This document shows, piece by piece, positions 1 through 5,957 of a stretch of 7,061 nucleotides of DNA. This stretch comes from Bdellovibrionales bacterium (GTDB lineage: Bacteria > Bdellovibrionota > Bdellovibrionia > Bdellovibrionales > UBA1609), in assembly GCA_026648125.1 (NCBI GenBank), contig JAPKGD010000087.1, forward strand, positions 1 to 7,061, in the 5' to 3' direction. The notes below the pieces were generated by a model, which searched no databases, was not told the DNA's origin, and worked only from the letters and a program-made list of their open reading frames with translations. Within the stretch, counting starts at the first letter, position 1. Every line of letters begins with the position of its first letter. Made by a program: the position numbers and the translations under genes.

Positions 1-57
1 CCACAGCTTCCTGAGCTTTACTTCTTCATGGCCATAAAATATTCCTCTGGGGCCTAA
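1..57 (+). CDS. Possible C-terminal end of an upstream gene (partial)
   Basis: Frame 1 is open from the window edge and ends at a TAA at 55-57, encoding 18 residues that end in YFFMAIKYSSGA. The other two plus-strand frames close sooner. The residues alternate aromatic or hydrophobic with polar ones, which would suit a final beta strand, but 18 codons are too few to assign a family. If real, it is the 3' end of a gene in the same direction, 36 nt before the next start, so the two could be cotranscribed. An open run of this length can also occur by chance. Confidence 0.3.
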   Translation, partial: PQLPELYFFMAIKYSSGA

Positions 58-81
58 ATCTAAAGAATTGGGTAAGAACCT

Positions 82-86
82 GGGAG
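82..86 (+). promoter_or_regulatory. Ribosome binding site GGGAG for the 94 start
   Basis: GGGAG lies 7 nt before the ATG at 94. It supports this start over the in-frame ATG at 121, which has only a GGGG run 9 nt upstream. Confidence 0.6.
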
Positions 87-93
87 TAAGCTC

Positions 94-1470
94 ATGATCG
101 GCCACACGGGGATTTCTTTAATGCGGCGATGGCTCTGTATGCTTTTGAGCGTTCAACTCTCTTTGGTCTCTGCTCCGGCCGCATTTGCTGCCGCACCAGG
201 AGAAGTTGGCCTCCCGGCCGCTTCCGATGCGATAAGGGTTACCGTCATTGGTGACTCTCTAATTCAAGAAACCAAGCTGGGCGGAACGGTTCAGGTTGAA
301 TTTTCGAATGTAGCACTTGAAGATCTTGGAAAATTGGATGTTCGAACGGCCGATGGAAAAGTGGCTTTTGCACTTGATCATCTTCCCAAAATTGAAGTGA
401 CCGTTTTTGTCCCGAAGGAACTCAGCGACGCCGAAAGAGATCATTTTCTCATGAGCGTTGAGACGGAGCTAAATTCTCGATATAAAAATCCTGTATTTCG
501 TGTAAGAGAGCTTTTGGTTCCTACTCAAGAAATGATTCAAGAGGTGAATCAAAGCGAACGCCCCTCGCCGCAAATTTCAGAACAAGAATGGAGCCAGGCC
601 AAGGCCTCCACGGTTTCTATGTTGAGTCAGTGGCGGCAAAAGTCCAAAGACTTTGCGCGCAAGCTAAAGAACAGTCGCTTTAGCTCTCGCGCACGGGATT
701 TAACCGTAGGAGCAATGATCGGTGTTGGAAAATCAATTGGCAGTATAAGTTACTGGGTGAGCGTGACCGGCCTTAATGTTTATGGTTTGGCTCAAGCCGC
801 GATGTCCATAGGACTGGATACCATCTTTCACGTCTTTCCCCGGCAAATTAATCAATGGAAAGCCAATCACGAGATTCCTTGGCTTAAAAATTCAAGTTTG
901 GTCCAGATCTATAATAAATCACCGATGATCAAAACTTTGATTTTTAACCAAGCTCTACATTTTACTGTGACCTATGGCTTTCGCATGCTCAGTCATCTGG
1001 ATGATCCTGAAAAGGTCTCAAGTCCAAATAGTGTCGAATTTTTAAGTCTCTTTGGTGGAATGGCAGCCATTGGAACCCCAATTGGGGCCGCCGGCGATAT
1101 GGGCGTTCGAACGTTAGCAAGAAAGGGCTATATCTCAGGTCGAACCGAGCATTACATCTTCAATCTCTTTGGCTTAGAAATGCAAATCAATGGGCTCTTG
1201 TTTGGAAGTGGTCGTATCGAATGGTTGCCTATAGGACTGGGAGTTGAATGGGGCGGAAAAGTGGTTGGTTGGATGCTCGGTAAAATTCTTCCTGCCAAAA
1301 AGAACCGCCTAGTCATTGTCCATCCCGCAATTGCTCAAGCTCGCAAGAGCGATGCTTTATACCTTATGGGCATGGAAGAAGTGATTCCCGCAAAAACACT
1401 TGAAAACGCTCAGATGGCAGATTATTTGCGCGGTCATTATAAACTAAACTGCGAATCCTATCTCAACTAG
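94..1470 (+). CDS. Secreted/envelope protein of unknown function
   Basis: I do not recognise the family of this 458-residue protein. Residues 10-32 look like a Sec signal peptide: MRRW, a hydrophobic stretch, then a cleavage site after AFA at about 32. Residues 45-125 resemble a soluble alpha/beta region with alternating strands such as KIEVTVFV. A Gln/Ser-rich linker follows, then a basic segment (about 180-202, many K/R). The C-terminal half is glycine-rich and hydrophobic, with candidate membrane or amphipathic stretches near 204-248, 280-299, 317-338 and 365-400. The protein is therefore probably exported and membrane-associated. The start at 94 has a good Shine-Dalgarno; an ATG at 121 would give a more conventional signal peptide, so the N-terminus is not fully settled. 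It faces the radical SAM gene tail to tail with overlapping stops. There is no sign that it belongs to the minus-strand operon. Confidence 0.8.
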   Translation: MIGHTGISLMRRWLCMLLSVQLSLVSAPAAFAAAPGEVGLPAASDAIRVTVIGDSLIQETKLGGTVQVEFSNVALEDLGKLDVRTADGKVAFALDHLPKIEVTVFVPKELSDAERDHFLMSVETELNSRYKNPVFRVRELLVPTQEMIQEVNQSERPSPQISEQEWSQAKASTVSMLSQWRQKSKDFARKLKNSRFSSRARDLTVGAMIGVGKSIGSISYWVSVTGLNVYGLAQAAMSIGLDTIFHVFPRQINQWKANHEIPWLKNSSLVQIYNKSPMIKTLIFNQALHFTVTYGFRMLSHLDDPEKVSSPNSVEFLSLFGGMAAIGTPIGAAGDMGVRTLARKGYISGRTEHYIFNLFGLEMQINGLLFGSGRIEWLPIGLGVEWGGKVVGWMLGKILPAKKNRLVIVHPAIAQARKSDALYLMGMEEVIPAKTLENAQMADYLRGHYKLNCESYLN

Positions 1471-2975
1471 CGTATCCACGGACGAAATCGAACCATAGAT
1501 GCGAGTTTTGCCCACCGTTTGCTCTGTTGGTAAAATTCTTTGTACTGTGGAAAAGTCTGTAGAAAATTAGTGTTTCTCCGACGATCATACTCATCAAACA
1601 TTCTATAGAAATCGATCTGGCGAAGAATTCTTTCCTTTCGATCCAAAGTCTCAGATTTCATTGCCGTTAAAACTCGATCAACTCTCAAGATTTCCCAAAC
1701 AGAAAATTCACCGGGCTTACCTCTTGTTGAGTTCATAAAACGAATGGATTCCTCAACATATTTAGAAAATGAATCGGGAAGTATTTGAACCGCCATAAAC
1801 TGAGGGTTGTGCAACAGAGGGGCATCCACCACGATCGTATGCTTTGGAAAGCGAACCTTAAGAGAGTGGATCCACCTTAAAAGGGATTCCATGCCCAAAA
1901 GGCTCAGCGCATTTACCGTCATCATAAATGAAACGGTGATTGGCCATTCCACCCGAGCAAGTACCCTCTCTACATTCTCCACATAGGCATCATAATCCAA
2001 TCCATAGCGAATATATTCAGCTTGTTCACCGACGGTGTCGATACTGGTATAGAGCGTGAAATTCTTGATTCGGCCAGGTAAGCGATTGACTCGATCAATC
2101 AGACGATCAACCAACGCTGGTGCCACGCCCATGTTTGAGTTCACTGCAAAGTTAAGGTGCAAATTTGTCGATTCTGCTAATGAATCAAAAACTCTCCAGG
2201 TGTGTGGACTCAAAAGAGGCTCGCCTCCAGTAATACGGAAATCATGCAAAGATGGATTCAGCTTTGGCCACCATTTCCAAAAAGCTTCAATATAGGGATT
2301 CACTTCATTTTTGGGGAGTGGGAGTCGACTTTCTCTTTTGAGAACATTCGGATTTCCGCTTTGATCGCGGATTGGATACCACCCAAATTTGAGCGCCTCT
2401 TCCATCCATTTGCTGGAGAACTGAGGGCTGCAGTACATGCACATAAAATTACAGGAACTTTCAAAAGACACCTCTAAGCTCGTCGGCAGGATGTCTTCTT
2501 CGGCACCAGCCTCAACAACTGAATCAAAATAAGGTTCAGCCCAAGAGGTCGCGCTCTTATAATGCCGATCGCTCAGTCGCCCCATATCTTCAAAGGACCA
2601 ACAATATTGGCATTCCTTTGGTCGAGAGCCCTGTAACATTTTATAGCGCATAGCTCTTTTGAAATAGGTGTTATGCAAAAATCCAGGATTTGTATCGAGC
2701 TCTTTTAGCGAAATTTTGTGCGACTTAACATGATGACAACTTTGAGTGAACCCATTGTGCAGATGCAAGGTCACTTGCAACCACTTTGCTAAACAAAAGG
2801 AACCCGATACGGCATTTAAACGATCTCGAATACGTAGTTCCCACCCAGCCGCCGAGTCCTTCATTTGGATTTGCGGTATTTGTGTTTCCTGCTCTTTTTG
2901 CAACTCTTCGCCCTCTACAAAGCCTTTGAGCTTCTGTTCTGCCTTAAAAGAGATAAGAAATAAAGACCCCCTCAA
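1467..2975 (-). CDS. Radical SAM protein with N-terminal twitch-like Fe-S domain
   Basis: A radical SAM enzyme is expected to cleave S-adenosylmethionine reductively at a [4Fe-4S] cluster and start radical chemistry on an unknown substrate. The cluster motif CNFMCMYC (CxxxCxxC) gives C175, C179 and C182. The SAM-contacting GGEP is at 250-253, and SIDTVGEQAEYIRYG at 311-325 fits a later strand of the barrel. The protein has only four other cysteines, all N-terminal to the core: C61 (FCLAKW), C80 (QSCHH), C122 and C125 (ECQYCW). These are the likely ligands of one auxiliary cluster, as in proteins annotated as twitch-domain radical SAM. The C-terminal 320 residues have no cysteine. It is the last gene of the operon, 5 nt after the SxtJ-type gene at this start. 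The start is uncertain. TTG at 2975 has no Shine-Dalgarno; TTG at 2903 has GAGGG 7 nt upstream; ATG at 2864 has none. All three keep every cysteine. The substrate cannot be read from the sequence. Confidence 0.9.
   Translation of the reverse strand: MRGSLFLISFKAEQKLKGFVEGEELQKEQETQIPQIQMKDSAAGWELRIRDRLNAVSGSFCLAKWLQVTLHLHNGFTQSCHHVKSHKISLKELDTNPGFLHNTYFKRAMRYKMLQGSRPKECQYCWSFEDMGRLSDRHYKSATSWAEPYFDSVVEAGAEEDILPTSLEVSFESSCNFMCMYCSPQFSSKWMEEALKFGWYPIRDQSGNPNVLKRESRLPLPKNEVNPYIEAFWKWWPKLNPSLHDFRITGGEPLLSPHTWRVFDSLAESTNLHLNFAVNSNMGVAPALVDRLIDRVNRLPGRIKNFTLYTSIDTVGEQAEYIRYGLDYDAYVENVERVLARVEWPITVSFMMTVNALSLLGMESLLRWIHSLKVRFPKHTIVVDAPLLHNPQFMAVQILPDSFSKYVEESIRFMNSTRGKPGEFSVWEILRVDRVLTAMKSETLDRKERILRQIDFYRMFDEYDRRRNTNFLQTFPQYKEFYQQSKRWAKLASMVRFRPWIR
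2911..2915 (-). promoter_or_regulatory. Candidate ribosome binding site for an internal TTG start of the radical SAM gene
   Basis: On the minus strand GAGGG is followed, after 7 nt, by an in-frame TTG at 2903 (codon 25 of the longest frame). This is better placed than anything upstream of TTG 2975. Starting here would give a 478-residue protein with a 77-nt gap to the preceding gene. Confidence 0.35.
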
Positions 2976-2980
2976 CGAAT

Positions 2981-3361
2981 TTAATAGGGGCGTAAAAAGC
3001 TTTCCTTGGTAGGTATTTCAGTTGGCTCCTCTCGCCATGGCCGTTTTGAAGCGCTCAAGCGTCGTATAAGGCCCATGGGCGTAACGATTCCCAGATATAC
3101 GATGCTTAGGAGAATCAAATTTAGACCATGAAAGAAATAGGCCAAAAGGACTTTAAGGCCGGTTAATGCCCGGGCTGCTATCCGAGGAAATAACGCCATA
3201 AAAAGCCAAATGGGGGTAGCAACCAAAATGGGCGCCCATTGACCACGCCACCAACTGATCAAAAAGAGAAGGATCGCCCCAACCACGAGGCCGCGCCAGA
3301 CTTCGCTCTTTCTTTGGATTGGGGCTATGCGAATCTCAAATAGCTCCTTAATCAAGTTCAA
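2981..3361 (-). CDS. SxtJ-type small membrane protein
   Basis: This 126-residue protein has about three or four hydrophobic segments: residues 23-37 (starting GLVVGAILLF), 43-58 (starting APILVATPIW) and 69-98 (long enough for one long or two short helices). It ends in a basic, Trp-containing tail (RLSASKRPWREE). SxtJ-family membrane proteins, named from the saxitoxin cluster, are commonly encoded next to carbamoyltransferases. Size, topology, the MGLIRRL-to-KRPWR tail and the position directly after the carbamoyltransferase all fit; their molecular role is not known. The start is TTG at 3361, with GGAG 8 nt upstream, and it overlaps the carbamoyltransferase end by 14 nt, which suggests translational coupling. 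A strong AAGGAG lies inside the frame, 9 nt before an ATT codon for Ile10. The small DUF5989 partner often found beside this pair is not visible here. Confidence 0.75.
   Translation of the reverse strand: MNLIKELFEIRIAPIQRKSEVWRGLVVGAILLFLISWWRGQWAPILVATPIWLFMALFPRIAARALTGLKVLLAYFFHGLNLILLSIVYLGIVTPMGLIRRLSASKRPWREEPTEIPTKESFLRPY
3344..3349 (-). promoter_or_regulatory. AAGGAG Shine-Dalgarno overlapping the carbamoyltransferase stop
   Basis: On the minus strand the carbamoyltransferase stop reads TAAGGAG, a consensus-strength ribosome binding site. No ATG, GTG or TTG in the SxtJ-type frame follows at a usable distance; the codon 9 nt downstream is ATT (3334-3332). The site may help reinitiation or mark a rare ATT start. 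Confidence 0.4.
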
Positions 3362-5126
3362 AGTTGTCTCTCCAGTTCTCTTTTTTGTGAATTTGAGGGT
3401 TGTCCGTCTTGGTCACCAGCAGGTCTTCAATAGCCAGAGCATCAATATCCGTGTTTAAAAAACAGGAAATCGCCTGCTGTGGATTCATGACAATAGGCTC
3501 GCCCCGCACATTGAAAGACGTATTGATTAAAACCGGAATGCCTGTCTGTCGTTCAAATTCGGAGAGTAGAGCGTGAAGTTTGGCGTTTACCGTCGGGCTC
3601 ACTGTTTGAATTCGAGCCGACTGATCCACATGAGTGACCGCCGGGAGTTGCTCTGGATGAAGTGACTTCGCCGTAAAAAGCATATAGGGACTTGATTTAG
3701 ATAGGGCAAAATGGCTCGATGCTCTTTCTTCCATTACGATTGGGGCGAATGGCCGAAATCCCTCCCGAAACTTGATTTTTAAATTCATGGTTTTTTGCAT
3801 ATCCGCTCGTCTCGCATCCCCCAATATAGATCGAGATCCCAACGCTCTGGGACCAAACTCCATTCTCCCTTGAAACCAGCCAATAACTTTTCCGTCGTTG
3901 AGCATTGCTGCAACGATCTCATTCATTTTTGCTTCATCTAGCTGATGAAAACGAAGACCCGCCTTTTTCATTTCAAGTTCGACATCTGAGTTTGAAAAAC
4001 TTGGTCCGAGTAAAGCCCCCTTCATAAAGTCTCTATTTAGACACTTCTTCATGGGCATTTCATAGTGCATATGCCAAGCCGCAAGAGCTGCTCCCAATGC
4101 TCCGCCTGCATCACCGGCAGCGGGCTGTATAAAAATCTCTTCAAAGAGCTCTCTCTCAAGAATTCGACCATTGGCCACGCAGTTCAACGCGACACCGCCA
4201 GCGAGGCACAGCCGTCGCTTACCCGTTTCTCGCCTCACGGTCTCTGCTAAGCGAACCATAATTTCCTCAGTGACCGACTGTATAGAAGCGGCGAGATCTT
4301 TATAAATCTCATCCATGGGGCCTTCAAATGGCCTCGCATCGACTCCAAACAATTCAGAAAATTTTTTTGAAACCATGCGAAGCCCAGTATGAAAGGCAAA
4401 ATATTTCATATTTAATTTGAAAGTGCCATCATCATGAACATGAATGAGTTCTTTAAGAATGAGATCGCGAAATCGAGGTTTACCAAAAGGGGCAAGGCCC
4501 ATCAGCTTATATTCACCGCTATTGATTTTAAATCCACAGAACCAAGTGAAAGCGGCATATATCAAACCCAAAGAATGAGGAAAGCGAATCTCCCACAGCG
4601 GTTTTAACCGGTTGTCCTCTCCAAGCCAAACCGAAGTCGTTGCATACTCACCTACACCATCGAGACAAAGAACTGCGGCATCGTCGAAGCCTGAGGGATA
4701 ATAGGCCGCAGCCGCGTGAGACAAGTGGTGGGAACTAAAGAGGATGGGCAGTTGTTTACTCGAGGCCTTATCAATCTTTGCAATTTCTTTTTGAATCTCA
4801 CCCCTAATATTTAGCTTCCAGTCTAGCCACGACGGAGTGCTAGCCAAAAAAGAGGCTAAACCGAGGGGAGCATTCTCTATTGCCGTTTCAATGAGGCGAG
4901 AAAAGGAAAGCCAAGGCTTTTCATAATATACGATAGCTCTCAGGTCTTTGAGTCCAATTCCCCCATCTTTGAGAACGCTCCCGAGCGCAAGGCGAGGAAA
5001 TCGTTCGTCGGCCTTTTGCCGAGAAAAGCGCTCCTCCTGAGCTGCGGCAACAATTTCACCGTCCCGCAAAAGTGCACATGCGGAATCGTGAAAATAGGCG
5101 GAAAGTCCAAGTACATAATCCGGCAT
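3348..5126 (-). CDS. Carbamoyltransferase, NodU/CmcH/TobZ family
   Basis: This enzyme family transfers a carbamoyl group from carbamoyl phosphate, through an O-carbamoyladenylate made with ATP, to a hydroxyl group on a small molecule or glycan. At 592 residues it has the usual family length. The N-terminal Kae1-like domain opens with GLSAYFHDSACAL (7-19, H13). It carries HHLSHAAAAYY (133-143), LCLDGVGEYATTSVW (153-167), GEYKLMGLAPFG (204-215), LAGGVALNCVANG (308-320) and PAAGDAGGALGAA (335-347). The metal ligands are probably H133, H137, D156 and D339; the first three have the same spacing as in TobZ. The C-terminal domain has FGPRALGSRSIL (424-435), FRPFAPIVMEE (458-468) and NTSFNVRGEPIV (535-546). 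All signature motifs look intact, so the enzyme is probably active and cytoplasmic. ATG 5126 has no strong Shine-Dalgarno but starts 3 nt after the hydrolase stop, so translation is probably coupled. The acceptor is unknown: no sugar, polyketide or nodulation genes are nearby. Confidence 0.95.
   Translation of the reverse strand: MPDYVLGLSAYFHDSACALLRDGEIVAAAQEERFSRQKADERFPRLALGSVLKDGGIGLKDLRAIVYYEKPWLSFSRLIETAIENAPLGLASFLASTPSWLDWKLNIRGEIQKEIAKIDKASSKQLPILFSSHHLSHAAAAYYPSGFDDAAVLCLDGVGEYATTSVWLGEDNRLKPLWEIRFPHSLGLIYAAFTWFCGFKINSGEYKLMGLAPFGKPRFRDLILKELIHVHDDGTFKLNMKYFAFHTGLRMVSKKFSELFGVDARPFEGPMDEIYKDLAASIQSVTEEIMVRLAETVRRETGKRRLCLAGGVALNCVANGRILERELFEEIFIQPAAGDAGGALGAALAAWHMHYEMPMKKCLNRDFMKGALLGPSFSNSDVELEMKKAGLRFHQLDEAKMNEIVAAMLNDGKVIGWFQGRMEFGPRALGSRSILGDARRADMQKTMNLKIKFREGFRPFAPIVMEERASSHFALSKSSPYMLFTAKSLHPEQLPAVTHVDQSARIQTVSPTVNAKLHALLSEFERQTGIPVLINTSFNVRGEPIVMNPQQAISCFLNTDIDALAIEDLLVTKTDNPQIHKKENWRDNFELD
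3370..3373 (-). promoter_or_regulatory. Ribosome binding site GGAG for the TTG start of the SxtJ-type gene
   Basis: GGAG lies 8 nt before TTG 3361, within the last codons of the carbamoyltransferase gene. It is the main support for this non-ATG start. Confidence 0.5.
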
Positions 5127-5129
5127 AAA

Positions 5130-5900
5130 CTAGAGACGCTCGACAAAGAAATCTTTCATCATTTGCCAAGACCTTCGATCTGCAACTTCATTGTAAGCTG
5201 CGCCCTTCTTTGGGTCCATGCCCGCCGTTTTATCGGTAAAACTATGGACCGCACCCCCATATTTTACCAATTGCCAATCGACCTTATTGGTTTTCATTTC
5301 GGTCTCAAATGCCGCCAGATCTTGTTCGCTCACATACGGATCATCTGCGCCGTGAAGGGCTAAAATTGAGGTCTTTATTTTCGCTCCTAATTCGGGCTCT
5401 GGACTGTCTAAGCCACCGTGAAAGCTTACCACTCCCTTTAGCTTAGCCCCGGCTCTCGCGAGCTCAATCACGCCCGTACCCCCGAAACAATAACCAACTG
5501 CTGCGAGCCGCTTTTGATCTACACCTGATGCTTTTGCCAACTGATCAAGAGCTAATGTGAGTCGGCGACGAAAAAGCTTCCTGTCTTTTTTATATTTAGT
5601 AGCTTCCGCTCCTGCGGCGTTCGCATCACTTGGTCGCACTCCTTGCCCATAGATGTCGGCGGCAAAGACCACATATCCGAGCTTCGCCAGCTCCCTGCCC
5701 TTTTGCTTGGTCTTCTCAGTTAATCCCAACCAATCGTGAACAACAAGAACACCGGGGGCTGTGCGGGAGACTTCACTATTTGAAATTAGCATTCCCTCCA
5801 AAGTCGTGCTGCCGTCCTTATAAGTTACAACTTGCTCTTTAATTTCAGCATTCACTACTGCAGCCGCCAAGATGCATAAAATTGAAATGAATAGTTTCAC
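5130..5900 (-). CDS. Exported dienelactone hydrolase-family alpha/beta hydrolase
   Basis: Dienelactone hydrolases open lactone or ester bonds with a Cys-His-Asp triad. Here the nucleophile elbow is GYCFGG with C138, the acid is D177 in HGADDP, and the histidine is H209 in GAVHSF. E35 in LEGML matches the glutamate that primes the cysteine in the classical enzyme. VVHDWLGL (53-60) is typical of the family, and 256 residues is a normal length for an exported member. The N-terminus (residues 1-18, cleavage near VNA/E) is a Sec signal peptide, so the protein probably works in the periplasm, unlike the cytoplasmic carbamoyltransferase after it. The start is GTG at 5900, with GGGGG 5 nt upstream. 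The 57-nt gap to the cytochrome gene is the only place in the minus-strand run with room for a promoter. The true substrate is unknown; family members act on diverse esters and lactones. Confidence 0.92.
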   Translation of the reverse strand: MKLFISILCILAAAVVNAEIKEQVVTYKDGSTTLEGMLISNSEVSRTAPGVLVVHDWLGLTEKTKQKGRELAKLGYVVFAADIYGQGVRPSDANAAGAEATKYKKDRKLFRRRLTLALDQLAKASGVDQKRLAAVGYCFGGTGVIELARAGAKLKGVVSFHGGLDSPEPELGAKIKTSILALHGADDPYVSEQDLAAFETEMKTNKVDWQLVKYGGAVHSFTDKTAGMDPKKGAAYNEVADRRSWQMMKDFFVERL

Positions 5901-5905
5901 ATTGT

Positions 5906-5910
5906 CCCCC
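5906..5910 (-). promoter_or_regulatory. Ribosome binding site for the GTG start of the hydrolase
   Basis: The minus strand reads AAGGGGG, then 5 nt (ACAAT), then GTG at 5900. The overlapping ATG one base upstream hits TGA immediately, so GTG is the workable start. Confidence 0.6.
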
Positions 5911-5957
5911 TTTTTGAAGATTAGACATTACGGGTTCCAGCCCAGCGTTGCAAGGCC

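Noticed and set aside
17..40. Promoter-like TAAAAT (35-40) upstream of the 94 gene
   Set aside because: No fitting -35 hexamer at 16-18 nt spacing; TTTACT at 17-22 is only 12 nt away, and the region may be coding.
2994..3002. AAAGCTTT-type palindrome near the end of the SxtJ-type gene as a terminator
   Set aside because: The AT-rich palindrome is too short to form a stable stem and lies inside coding sequence, with the next gene following immediately.
2056..3012. Plus-strand open frames at 2056-2295, 2202-2477 and 2746-3012
   Set aside because: They lie wholly opposite the radical SAM gene (the last also crosses into the SxtJ-type gene), and their translations are low-complexity shadows without domains.
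5016..5363. Plus-strand open frame of 115 codons
   Set aside because: It is antisense to the carbamoyltransferase start and the hydrolase end, both of which have clear family motifs; its translation has no recognisable features.
5925..5953. Possible minus-strand promoter: TTGCAA (5948-5953), 17 nt, TAATGT (5925-5930)
   Set aside because: The spacing is ideal and it sits in the only sizeable gap of the minus-strand run, but the hexamers match the consensus at only 4 and 3 of 6 positions, too weak to list as a feature.
1467..5957. Search for a short peptide precursor for the radical SAM enzyme and for the small DUF5989 gene
   Set aside because: The gaps between the operon genes are 0 to 57 nt and hold no small frame with its own ribosome binding site, so neither is present in this window.
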